Positions 12,401 through 23,379 of a DNA stretch of 64,000 nt are shown here, in pieces. Source of the DNA: Balanoglossus misakiensis (Eukaryota; Hemichordata); contig CM082597.2 of assembly GCA_040954595.2 (NCBI GenBank), positions 1,984,001-2,048,000 on the forward strand, in the 5' to 3' direction. The first letter of the stretch is position 1. Each line of letters starts with the position of its first letter. A program made the position numbers and the translations under genes. The notes beneath the pieces were generated by a model. It was not told the origin of the DNA. It made no database searches and saw only the letters and a program-made list of their open reading frames with translations.

Positions 12401-15400
12401 TGTGACGTCACTTCCCCCGCACCTGCACTCGTATCAACCGACAGTCATTGCACCTTTCCTATACCCCTTTGTGAAAATCTCCCTGAACTCTGACCTCTGT
12501 AGAATCGCGCTTTCAAAAGTAGAGTAGCCATTTGCAAAGGAGTTTTCCGAAAGCTACTATTATTCTTCACTTAACTCTAGCATTGAATTTTAATGAAGCA
12601 CTTATTTCAAATCAAGCAGTGTGTTTACATTTAGTGTTGGGATGATCCTGCCAAAATATAATTTCGTTGAAGGACACGTGTAAAGGCGCTAGTGGACACA
12701 GAGGCTGATTACTCAGTGGGCCAGTCAGTCAGTCAGACAGAAAGACAGACAGACATACACTAAATGAAGAAAAATTGCGACCTGTGTTGGCGCCTATCCA
12801 CTACAACACGAGATATTTGCCATGCCACTAAATTCGCGATTTCTGCTTTTGTACTTTTGGGTGAACAATATCACACAAAGATGGGCTTTGTTCTGCGATA
12901 CTTTTCTCTTCCAGGGTCGATATTAGCATATAAACGAATTACTGTCACTTTTTCATCTCCCGGATAAGTAGCATATATTTATTTTACAATTTGAACATAG
13001 AAAAAAAGTCGTGTTCATTTCCACGGTGAAGTCAAGCGGCAGGGTTGTGTTTGACTGTGACATGAAACAGCGACGATAATTGTTTCCACTTTACGGCCGC
13101 GTCGGGAGTCACCGGTTTGCAACGACCATTTTCAATGGGGCCGCAACCGTTCAGAAGAACGCTAGACCTGACCACTTCACGCTAAATGGAAGAGGGATTC
13201 AATAAAACAATGTTGTTCTAGCTAACTGCCTAATTCAATGGCATATTTTTGTAACAAAATTCTCCCTCGGTGATCGGCAGGGTCCGCTGTGGACACTTTT
13301 AAATCCCCCCTGAATCGGATCAAATTTTACGCTATACTGCATAAATATATTATAAAAGCGACTGAGATCTAATTAAATTTAGAACGCAATGGGTACATCG
13401 CTTGATATATGTAAGCATTCCCCCGGGCCAGGATGGTAGGGCTCAGTTCTGCCTATTTTAATCGATGTCACATCGCAGACACCACACACCTATATAGTTT
13501 AATGCCCTGATTTATGGTTGCGCTAAACGCCATCGAAAAATTCAGATTTTCACCCATGTTTTCGGAAGTTTTCGTATTAAAATTTTCAACGTTTCTAGTG
13601 TCATTTGCTAGCTTTTAGCCACTTTTTTACAAAATCCAAACCACGTGCACGTTTTGGACATTTTTTTCAAAACGAACAAAACTGGGCGCGCGCTCATCTT
13701 CCCGCGCAGAACGGTGTCGTCTGTTTCCGGGCCGTGCATGTGCACGTAGTAATTACGCGCCAAATATGGCGAATTCTCTGGTCGGTCGCAAAGCTGCAAA
13801 TCACGCTGATTTGCATCGAGACCCAGATGAGAGAACAAGGCATTGATTTATACATGATATAGGAAAATTAAAATCACAAAATGGAATTTGTTCGATGAAA
13901 TAATACGACCAAATCTGGCGATTCCTGCGTCCAAGGAGACATTTCGAACCGGAAGAATGTAAAATCACACTCTACATATATTGTCATTAATTAGCAAATT
14001 TTCAAATATTGGCTCATGAAATCATTGCGAACTGATCGCCATTGAAAGGTCGGTAATAAATTGTGCAAACTGCGCCCGAAATGAGCCATTAATTTTCCCA
14101 CGATTGAACAAACTTCGGGAGTTTAGTTAGCTCCTCATTTGCGTCTAGTTCGATGGCGATGTGGCGGTAAGCAAAGAGCGGGCATATTGACAGGCATGTA
14201 ATTGATTGCCAAATTGAATTCAGGTCACGGCGGCGGTGACCCCTTATGATAACTTGTTCATTTAGCAGACACCGCACGACCGGTCGAAGAGTTCAGTCTG
14301 GATAAAAAAATTACCGTATTATTTGAAATATGTTGACTTTTAGAATTATAGTCGCCATGGCGATTGTTTGGTGGGGTGAGAAACAGAGACTATGGCGGCC
14401 TAAGAAAGACAATTGATATGTTTTGCGTTACGTCATCTGACTGTTATTGAAATGCATGAGGAATTCTTATGTTGAAGTTTGTCTCGTTGACTACAGATGT
14501 CGTTAAAGATATTTTCCTTGAGCGTACACTTTGACGTTTTACGGTATTGTTGTACTGTTGAATTTTCTCACAGCCGAGGACCCCCTCCCCTCCCCCAAAT
14601 CGCACACAAGGCTCGGACAAAAACCAGTCTGAGAGCATCGCATTACTCGCCTCGCTGATCAACTCCGAAGCGGAGTCTATCTTATCTCATGAAATTCAGA
14701 GAATATTACGGCAAAAAGAGCAAAACTAAGACAATATCCGTTCATTTCCTCCAGAATTGTCAGCAATATTAGGCTTTTCCTATCTGTAATTACAAAAGAA
14801 CTGATTCCGAGTCGCCCGTCTTCCGCTCACTGTCTCTTTACCGAGAGCGTACAACGGCGGTGCCCTTTTGGATGTTTCTCTTAATAACCTATTAACCCGT
14901 TTAGTCAGCATCAAAGAGACAAGCCCCGATTTAGCTTTCGTCACTTTTTATTTAATTAGCCACTAAGAGGTGGTAATGTTACACTCTTCGTAGCTCTGGC
15001 TCAAATTTCCGCCAAGTATCAAACCATCTCTCGGTCCCCTAACTCCCCAGCTATGCCGCCACTTCGCCAAAATAATCTACCCGTTTTCACCTCGCGATCG
15101 CCTGTCGTAGTTTTTTTGGCCATTATTACAATCTGATTCAAAACGCATTGGGAGTTAGAGTGCAGGAATGAAAACATGCCTTATTTGGTAGTGGGATTGA
15201 GTCTGGGTTTGGATGTGAATTTGTCGGCTCTAAGAACGGCACTAGGAATTCCCGCCAAAATGTCGTGTGGGACTTCTAGAGAAGAGTATGACGATGTTTG
15301 AAAATGACCACGATAAAAACACACGAGAAATGCCACCGAGAAAAAACATACACACGGAGGCAAGAGTTCGAACCTAGAATGAATTCGCACGCTTATTATC

Positions 15401-18400
15401 AACGTCGGAAACACAGACGACTTTGACAAAAGACCCCGTCACAGGAATCATACAGGTTGTTTATAAACACTAGCTTAGGGGGCACGGGTAAAATTGAAGG
15501 GATCCCCTTTCATGGCTAAGATAATCAAATTATGCCTAAATGGAAGAACGGGGAAACATATTATGGATTTTCTTTCCTTATTTTTATTGGATTAAACACG
15601 ATAGTGACCTTTGACATCTATAGTGGTATCCTTCGAGCGATAAAAACTGTAAAAACCGTGGAGAAAGAAATGCGAAACAAAAAACGCACCTGTGTTTCAA
15701 CTCAAAAAGAATCTCGCCTTTGGCGAGAATTTGGATTACGGTCAACAGACAAGATTCATGACCCTGTACCTTTAGATTCTCTTAATCCGGTCAAAAATCT
15801 GCTTTTTAAAAGCGGTATAAAATGCAGTTATTTTAAGGTAAAGATTTATGCGCAAATTGCGTTTCTAATTGTACGGTTTATTGTGCTATTTTCATCGGTT
15901 ATAATTAAAATATCTTGTTGATGACTAACGGACACTACAGAACGGACTTGCAAGTTTATTTTTTCTAGAAGATGCAAACTGTAGGCCTGTAGCCTTAGTA
16001 TCACAATTATCTCTGATAGCAGTCCAGAGTAAGTCGATCGTGTATCTGGCGTCATCGAGTGAGCACAATTTTCCTCTCTTTCCCGCGCAGACTACAATCT
16101 ACTTTTTGTTTTGAAAATTCGCCTGTCGTCTGACAATTTTTGGCGGGCATTTTTGCTACATGCTTACATGCGCGCCAAAACTGGATAACTGCAGGGCAAA
16201 GGGTTCCCGTACGTCTGCAATTATTTAAAATTTATCCACCATTGACTGAGCGAAATATCAGTACTGAATAAGAAATTCCCTTTCGTTCCGAAAGGCGGAA
16301 ATTGTAGAGGACGAGAAAGATTTAGACAGTAAAAGCCTGCCGGTCGTGAGCTCGACCTGCCATCCGACATGCCTGCATATCTCCTCTCAAGCAAACATCC
16401 AAAAATAAAGACTAAAACAATTTGTAGTGAGTGTAACTAAACACTTTTGCTATTATGTTTTCTGCAATTGAATTTCTTCAGTGTATTTCCCCTGATCTAT
16501 CTGACTTACACGGGGTCAAAATAGAATTTCCCGTCTGTGCGCGCCAACACTATCGGCAACCCGGGCGCTCCGTGTTGGCTGTTCAGCATTACTTCCGCAA
16601 AGGCAAAAGGCAAGTCAGTCGTGATAATGGAAGGGGAAGCTGAAATAACCAGACTCGTGCGAATGAAAAACCATTCCATTCCATGAATGTTTAAACTTCA
16701 TCGGTGGCTGGGAATATCAAATAAACCACCACCGGATTTCTGTCAAGGGGAGGGGGGATAATTCAGATTCCAGATTTTCAACCTTACTAACTTATTTAAA
16801 AATTATTTAAAATTTGATTTCAAGACTGGATTTTAGAAATTATTTTCACCACACAAAACCGGAAAGACTACAATCACATTCAGGGGCTATAGTATTCCCG
16901 CCAAATTGAGTTCCTTGCAAACGACACAACTTCAGTAGTTCAAGCTCCTCTTTGACTTCCCACACCTTTTTGACCCTACATACTGACGTCTCTCTCCAAA
17001 AATGAAACACGATTCGTGTTATGTGCCAGAATTGACGCAATGCGCGCGAGTTTACAGAGGACGAATTAGGATCTTCTTTTGTGGCGGTAAATCGCCCGTG
17101 AGGCCTGACGAGACGACGAACAAGCGACACGTCTCTCTCTCTGAAAAGGGGAAGAGAAAAGGTCACACTAATTTGACACAACTTGTATTGTGCTGCATGT
17201 CTTGGATACAACCCAAGTTGTAGCAATCCCCGCTAGTTTGACCTCCTTCGCTTCCATGAATGCCATTTTGATGAGATTTTATTAACTTTTTCCTGCGCCG
17301 TACAATGTCGCGCTAAACGCCGTCCAATCTTGGGTAATTTACTGTCATTTGTCGGCGCTAGTCTCTCTTCTCTTCTCAATGGCGTCCCTTCCCGTATTTT
17401 CTCTTTAGCCTGACCCCGACGTTTTTACCTAATTATCTTTTGTATTGACAACACGCCAGGTACTGCCACAATATTAGCTTTTAAGTGCTCTTCTGTGGAC
17501 GGTGTCATTTTTCGCGATTTCACGAGCGCCTGCTTCAGGCGTTTGCCTTCATTTGGGTGTTCTGACCCGTAATTTCTTGGCTTCTCGCCAAACGACAACG
17601 AAAACTTGGCGTCGCCAATACAAAATGCTACAATTCGACAGAAAATTGGAAATTTCCCGGACATTTTCCGTTTACAAGCAAGAAAAAGGAAATCTACCCA
17701 TACTTGGGGAAAATCAGGTGACCAGCGCTGCCCATGTTTATATTTCCTGTGTGACGAAATTGGCAGACGACAATGCAGACAAGTTCGCGCCAAATTTTAT
17801 GGCAAGATTTACTAATATTTACATTTTGTGAATGCTACAAGTTATTAAAATTCGCCATCCTAGTGGGATATGTCTCACAACTAAATATCACTCGTACATT
17901 TATATATTTTTTCGAGAATCAACAAACAACGTGTTATCAAAGAATATCCACCATTAAACTGAATGCATATAAATGGACAAGCATTTAAAAGTTTGAGAAA
18001 GCACATGACTACGATTCTTTCACTCTAACAGTACCACACTTTCTTTTCGTCTTATAAGAAACTGGACTAAAAAAATAGATTAACCCAACGAACACGTATT
18101 GACTTGTAAAATTGTTACGACTTGTATTATCCAATCAGCTGTGTCACTGGCCGCCATATTTGATCTCCAGAAACTCTTTCTGCAATTTCCTTTACCGTTT
18201 CCTGTTTCCACCGCTCACTTCGTTTCCCAACATTGTAAAAAGGACGAAGTTCATTAAGTCGCGAGAGGTTGCCATAACAACCAAAATCAGTCTTCATCAG
18301 CGGTGTTTAAACCCGATCTCTTAATAAACTCAACATTCGCCCTTTGCCGGCTCTCCTCACTTTTCCGTTTGGAGTGCGACACCGGCGAGATTTGTCGCTC

Positions 18401-19561
18401 TAATTTCCAGTTTCAACTCAGTCAACAGACTGCCTCTTTTTTATCTCTTGGCTGAGCTTTGCTTGCTCTTTTGACAACGCCTCCGCTGCTACAGACCTCT
18501 TCACTCAGAATAGCAAGTAAATGTTCCATTCAAGCACGAGTCATTGAACGTATTGGCGGGAAGGGAGGTCAGAGACGCATCACAAAAAGGTTTCAGTGCG
18601 GTATTCAATTTTGTAACAGAGACGTCAAAAATATTGGCGGTATCTTTTTTACTGTCACGTCAATTATTCGAGCACTGTGTCTAGTGACTTTGATCACGAT
18701 TTTATGTGAGAGGGTAATACTGTAATAATATAGTACAATAAACGTCATCAACATTGCATGTATGTTTGAATGAATGAATGAACGAACGAACGACTGAATG
18801 AATGAATGAATGAATGAATGAATGAATGAATGAATGAATGACTGTACGTATCTACTTATGATATCAAGAAAACTAGTTGACCGCATGTGGCAGTGTCCTA
18901 AACGATAGCTATTAGTCTGGGTAGCTTGGAGTTTCATGGAGAAGTTGCTAGATTTTATTTACAACAATTCGCTTTTGAATAGTTGTTGTTTTAAAATGAA
19001 TGACCTGGTTTATGCTAATTATTTTGTCCTTACTCTAATGCAGGGAGTGGGCAGATACAATTGTGGCAATTTCTGTTGGAATTGTTGTCAGACAGCAGCA
19101 ACGCTCACTGCATCACGTGGGAGGGCACCAACGGAGAGTTCAAGCTGACTGACCCGGATGAAGTTGCCCGGCGATGGGGCGAACGGAAGAGCAAACCCAA
19201 CATGAACTACGACAAACTGAGCCGGGCTCTGCGCTATTACTACGACAAGAACATTATGACCAAAGTGCACGGGAAACGGTACGCGTACAAGTACGACTTC
19301 GCAGGACTCGCGCAACAAATGCAAATGCACTCTGACCCCACAGCTTACAAGTACCAATCAGATTATTCGTACTTACCGGGTTATGGACATGCCCCTAAAC
19401 TGAACTTCGTGGGAACGCCTATCGCAAGCTCGTCCGCGGGCCTCTTTGCTTCACCGTCTTCATACTGGACCTCGCCCGCGGCGGCAAATATCTATCCGAG
19501 CAGTCACGTGCCACACCACCCAAGTCACATGTCGCCGCATATCGGATCATACTATGCCTAA
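3172..19561 (+). CDS. erg: ERG/FLI1-family ETS transcription factor, copy 1 (3' part of gene)
   Basis: This is a nuclear sequence-specific activator of the ERG/FLI1 subfamily, which binds GGAA cores through a C-terminal ETS domain. Two coding exons are visible: 3172-3219 and 19044-19561, both entered in phase 1. They join to read ...[19 protein letters not shown]..., the junction seen in vertebrate ERG and FLI1. The ETS domain carries the tryptophan repeats and the recognition-helix signature [20 protein letters not shown]. The tail after it ([14 protein letters not shown], ending near [12 protein letters not shown]) matches the ERG/FLI1 C-terminal activation domain, which distinguishes it from ETS1, ETV or ELK. 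The exons for the Pointed domain and N-terminus are not in the window and should lie upstream of base 1. The intron between the two exons is 15.8 kb. It is convergent with copy 2 at 22859-34011. The subfamily is secure; orthology to ERG rather than FLI1 is undefined because that split is vertebrate-specific. Confidence 0.93.
3319..3419. repeat. Microsatellite (GAT)n
   Basis: About 100 bp, imperfect at its 5' side, then uninterrupted GAT; it begins 100 bp after the small ERG exon. Confidence 0.95.
3933..3957. repeat. (GT)n followed by a poly-G run
   Basis: GT dinucleotides run into 12 consecutive G. Confidence 0.9.
10475..10605. repeat. Microsatellite (GTGA)n with (CAGA) tail
   Basis: About 25 GTGA units followed by a few CAGA units. 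Confidence 0.95.
11018..11083 (+). repeat. Tandem pair of 33-bp units with GGCGGGA core
   Basis: The two units share AGTT.AGGCGGGA.ACTTTGG in their first 23 bases with two mismatches, then diverge. A related unit lies at 9501-9526. Confidence 0.75.
18767..18842. repeat. Microsatellite (AATG)n with AACG variants
   Basis: Tetranucleotide run about 200 bp upstream of the ERG copy 1 ETS exon. Confidence 0.95.
19044..19561 (+). CDS. erg: ERG copy 1 terminal exon: ETS domain and C-terminal tail
   Basis: The acceptor is ...ctaatgcag and the exon runs to a TAA at 19559-19561. It encodes GSGQIQLWQ, the complete winged helix-turn-helix ETS domain (about 85 residues) and a tail of about 85 residues rich in Y, P, S and H. 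The two arginines that read GGAA (in RALRYYYDK) are intact. Bases 19061-19292 match copy 2 at every position except 19261, a synonymous acc/act, while the sequence on either side diverges sharply (see findings). Confidence 0.95.
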
Positions 19562-20642
19562 AAACAAGCAATATTTTAACTGATTAAACTTCTTACGACC
19601 TCTTGGACACTGAATAAGCTTACTGCCGCATATGAGTGTGACATAGATGTTTTTTTTCGCAGTAAGAAGTGATACGGGAGTATGGGACTCCAACCCGTGA
19701 CCAGCGGACAAAATCAAACGGGACCAGGAATCTGAGTGACCGGGCGGAATCGGTCATCATCGCCGCTAACTTGTAAACTATCTGGACGTACCTAGAAATC
19801 CCTAACCCTGGATTTCGTTGTTTTCATCACTCGCCGGCGGTTAAATCGTTGCAGTGTTTCATTCACACTGTCAACCTATATGAGCAATTAAGACGAACAA
19901 CATTTAATATTATCAAAGAAGTACATATTAGTGTAATTTTTCCATTTCTCATAACATATGTGTTTTGAGAAAATCCCGTGTCGTTTTGTGCTAATTTATA
20001 AGTGAATGACTGAAAGACATTCATGTGTGTCGGTCTAGCAAATATATTTGTAGTTAAATATAAAACTTTATAACAATACATTAACAAATGGACCATCCAA
20101 ACTTTGGAATAGTTTTTCCTACTTTCCTTTCATTCTGTAAAATAATTCAAAACACCAACAATTTGTGCACTTTGTTTATTTCGGCCGTAAGTGTCATGGG
20201 CCAAAAACTTGAAAACTTCTCTTTCCTTGTAAATATACCCCGATTAGTCACGTGGTTTTGTGAACGTCTCAACGTGTGAATTCTCAGATCATCAAATGAA
20301 GTGTCAATGAACACGACACATTTTAATGAACATGTGTATTACCAAATAGATAATTTCAGTCATTATCACTATGATCAACATATTATTACGTCATTGAGTT
20401 CCCGGATATAATCATTGACATCTTTGCCTTGCAGAACATTGCATTTGACAAAGCTTGACCTATTTCAAAACGTCAGGTCATTTCAAAACTTCCTCTTATT
20501 AATGTATGTGTCCCTCGATATGTGTAGATTCATTAAAAGTTCTAATTTTAAGCTTTAATTTAATTCACGAAAGTTTCATAGCTTATACTGATGTAATGTT
20601 TGTAATATTTATTTGTTGACAATAAATTATTCAAATCTATTT
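19562..20642 (+). other. erg: 3'UTR of ERG copy 1
   Basis: About 1.08 kb of AT-rich sequence follows the stop codon. A canonical AATAAA lies at 20621-20626, followed by a T/GT-rich tract (ttgggttgtcg) typical of a downstream element. The end is placed about 15 nt after the hexamer. No long ORF or repeat lies inside it. Confidence 0.6.
20621..20626 (+). terminator. Polyadenylation signal AATAAA of ERG copy 1
   Basis: Canonical hexamer about 1.06 kb after the stop codon, with a GT-rich segment just downstream. It is the first well-supported AATAAA after the coding sequence on this strand. Confidence 0.55.
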
Positions 20643-20972
20643 GGGTTGTCGTTAATGAATATGATAGTTGATATTCTGGTTGCCGACGATGTACAGAGAT
20701 ATTTGTCTATAGAATTGTGTCTCTATTTTTCTGTTCTGTGGAAAAGTAGCCGTTTGAGACAGACAGGCAGACGACAAACGTAGACATCCGGGGGGAGAGG
20801 CGGGAAGCGTCGTCAGTTTCGAGAGAATATTGGTTACACTTGTTGGGAACTAGCCTCCACGCTAAATTAATGACAACCGCTTCTGTCTTTTGTTATGACT
20901 AGACTAAATTACATTACTGTGATTCCCATGGGTAAGTCAAACACAAAACAAAAAGATTCCCCTAATTACCGG

Positions 20973-20996
20973 ACATGTACTGTGAACAGTACATGT
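20973..20996. repeat. Near-perfect palindrome, 11-bp arms, 2-bp spacer
   Basis: ACATGTACTGT-GA-ACAGTACATGT. The arms are exact reverse complements. It lies about 330 bp beyond the poly(A) site of ERG copy 1, in otherwise unremarkable sequence. It could form a hairpin or bind a dimeric factor. Confidence 0.8.
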
Positions 20997-21766
20997 AAAT
21001 AGGATCACCACACTTTTGTTTTGTAAGCCTGAAATAATTAGTTTGATCCGGGACCACCAACTGCACAGCGGGCGCGACAAACTATGGACGGTACTGAGTT
21101 ATATTAATCATGGACGTGAACATTTTTTTCCGTCTGTCCCAGAGTAAAAATCCCAACCGCGTGTTAACAACATCAATTGCTACCTGCGCTATATTTTTCC
21201 TCGGTTTTTTGAAAAATAGTTGAACACTTTTTACAAGAATATAATTTCATGATAATTTTAATTGGTTTTAAAGGGCAGATAATTTTCTGTAAACGGTCGA
21301 TAATTTGAATTGAATTGTTTGTGATATGAAAGACCACAATGCCAGTTACAATTGTGAGAGAGGGTGTTCATTTAACAGGGGCTAAAATTTAATAACCATG
21401 GGATTGTGCTCTTGTCAATAGGAGTGGCCACCAAGCATGACAAATGTCACGTTTCTATGATTAGAGTTTCAACAGTTCCCACAGGTATTAGTGGCCATTA
21501 CGCCATATGTCGCTCTCGCGCCTAAAATATAGGTAGCATGAGACGGGCAATCTGATGAAGTGTTGCAATTTGGGGCGCCGACTTTTCTGTGACCTTTGCT
21601 GATCCTTGGCTGTTCTGTTCGCGAGAGGCGCCCCTGGGGACGCCCACACTTGTCTGGCGCGTACACCGAGAAAAACCAGGACAAAGGCAGAGAATGGAAC
21701 AGCCAAATACAGCACATGGCTCTACATCTGATTTTAGCCAAATTTGAGAGAGTTATGTGTACTCAC

Positions 21767-22002
21767 TTGTTGGGCGATGTATTAGGCTTCAGAAGTCCTA
21801 GTTTCTTTGGATACTTCGTCATGATGACCTGTGGGTTTTCATCTAGAAGTTCCAGTAGTAACCAACCATCCTCGCCGTGTTTTTCTGCTTCATTTTGGGA
21901 AACGAACGCGGGTCGCCTTCCGACACCATGCTTCCGTGGCGAAAATGGCGACACGAGTAGAGTGGCGCGTGCAAAATTGCGCAAGCACATGATGAAACAC
22001 AA
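21767..22002 (-). other. Putative first exon A of a minus-strand transcript
   Basis: The minus strand shows a CCAAT box (ATTGG on + at 22029-22033), about 230 bp of open sequence, and a consensus donor ACAA|gtgagt whose exon edge is at 21767. The segment is related to 36879-37119 in sequence, in the donor and in the CCAAT context. One frame stays open for 79 residues and contains HGVGRRP, a motif also found in one frame of the other copy as HGSVGRRP. No later exon was recognised, so it may be a 5'UTR or a non-coding RNA exon. A transcript from here would run antisense to ERG copy 1. Confidence 0.35.
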
Positions 22003-22017
22003 CGCACCTGTGCGCGT

Positions 22018-22036
22018 TCTAATCGTTCATTGGCTG
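22018..22036 (-). promoter_or_regulatory. CCAAT-box promoter element, copy A
   Basis: The + strand reads TTCATTGGCTGATAG here. The identical string, with C in place of T near its end, occurs at 37167-37181. On the minus strand this is a CCAAT box in NF-Y context, upstream of the matching candidate first exon. A second ATTGG follows about 30 bp away. Confidence 0.45.
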
Positions 22037-22429
22037 ATAGGAAAGCAGTGTATGCTCGGTGATTGGCTATGATCTACACTAGGTGTTGTTGTTGTGTTGC
22101 TGGATGAATAATAAAGGCCAGTGACCCTCGTGGCGTTCAAAATCTGAAAGAGTGCCCCATACGCATGAATTATGCTATACTTATAATAGCTCTGGACTGA
22201 GATATTATTCCCATAGTGATTAAACTCTAAGGAGAACATCCAAATACAAGTAGGCATATACGAGCAAGGCTGTCCACGTGTCTGTCTGTAAGGAAGGGGT
22301 GGGGAGAAATAGGAGGGGGGAACTGAGGATGCTAGGATGGAAGGAAACGAACTGATTTTTTTCTTTCGTTTATTTTTTTCAGTACAATGCCTCATGAACG
22401 AAAACGAACACAAGAACTCGATGATAATT

Positions 22430-22858
22430 TCCATTATGACATATGTTTTATTCCATTTCCAACATGGTGAACTTTTTATATTTAACCCGAATATATACAG
22501 TGACAATCCTCTGTAAAGTTAAACTTATAAAAAAACATGATTTTGTTCATGCAAAATAACATGGTTCAATGAACCTTTTGAATATCACCTCCTTTCAAAA
22601 TTCAATGACTTGTGGTCATTTTGAAAATTAATCTGCAAACAACTTCTCCGATTTTCCCTTTTTTGACTGTCAAAAAAGTTGTCGGAAATCGCCAAAAGCG
22701 ACGGATATATTTTCGAAAAATTAACTTAGTTATTATTTAAATAGTCTGTCATAGGATCTCAAAGATGGTGAGGTTTCTTCTTCGACACCATCATACATTA
22801 GAAACTCGGTGCCGTTTCTCCTGAGTTTTAAGAAAAGTTTCTATTGGACCACAATGCC
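22430..22858 (-). other. erg: 3'UTR of ERG copy 2
   Basis: The minus strand downstream of the stop is AT-rich. The first well-placed AATAAA on this strand is at 22452-22447 (tttatt on +), giving a 3'UTR of roughly 0.4 kb. The position is provisional because other AATAAA-like strings lie further on. Confidence 0.4.
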
Positions 22859-23379
22859 CTAGGAGTAGTAGGGACTGAGACGTGAAGAGACGTGGTTGGC
22901 TGGGTGGTGCGTCACATGACTGGTTGAGTAGATATTTCCTGCTGGTGGCGTCGACCAATAGGAATTCGGTGGGGCGAAGAGGGACGCGGAGGACGATGGG
23001 ATAGCCGCTGTCATGAAGTTAAATTTGTGTCCGTGTCCATAGCCTGACAAGTAGGAAATGTCTGGCTGGTATTTGTAAGTGTTCGCCTCCGACTGCATTT
23101 GTACCTGTTGCGCCAATCCCGCAAAATCGAACTTGTACGCGTACCGTTTCCCGTGCACTTTAGTCATAATGTTCTTGTCGTAGTAATAGCGCAGAGCCCG
23201 GCTCAGTTTGTCGTAGTTCATGTTGGGTTTGCTCTTCCGTTCGCCCCATCGCCGGGCAACTTCATCCGGGTCAGTCAGCTTGAACTCTCCGTTGGTGCCC
23301 TCCCACGTGATGCAGTGAGCGTTGCTGCTGTCTGACAACAATTCCAACAGAAATTGCCACAACTGTATTTGTCCACTTC
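22859..23379 (-). CDS. erg: ERG copy 2 terminal exon: ETS domain and C-terminal tail
   Basis: On the minus strand the acceptor ...ttgttacag precedes GSGQIQLWQ, and the stop is at 22861-22859. The complete ETS domain reads KFDFAGLAQ where copy 1 has KYDFAGLAQ; copy 2 keeps the residue usual for the family. The tail runs from [14 protein letters not shown] to RLSPYYS. Bases 23362-23131 equal copy 1 apart from one synonymous difference. Confidence 0.95.

Larger units (their letters stand above)
3220..19043 (+). other. 15.8-kb intron of ERG copy 1
   Basis: No convincing exon was recognised on either strand. The intron holds a GAT microsatellite at its 5' end, a GTGA microsatellite near 10.5 kb, an AATG microsatellite near 18.8 kb, three perfect CRE palindromes (7466, 11873, 12403), several TTTGGCG[CG] E2F-like sites, and five copies of the CAGACGAC motif (7565, 9519, 13716, 16125, 17764). 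Long introns of ERG/FLI1 genes commonly carry enhancers, so the single-copy stretches are candidates. That is inference from the family. Confidence 0.8.
20643..22430. other. Intergenic space between convergent ERG genes
   Basis: This 1.8-kb stretch separates the 3' ends of the two ERG copies. It contains a 24-bp inverted repeat at 20973-20996 and the minus-strand CCAAT promoter/first-exon candidate at 21767-22060. No recognisable protein gene was found. Confidence 0.6.

Noticed and set aside
19088-19357. Antisense 89-codon ORF over the ERG copy 1 ETS exon, with a matching one over copy 2
   Set aside because: Both are shadows of the ETS coding frame; their similarity follows from the converted block.
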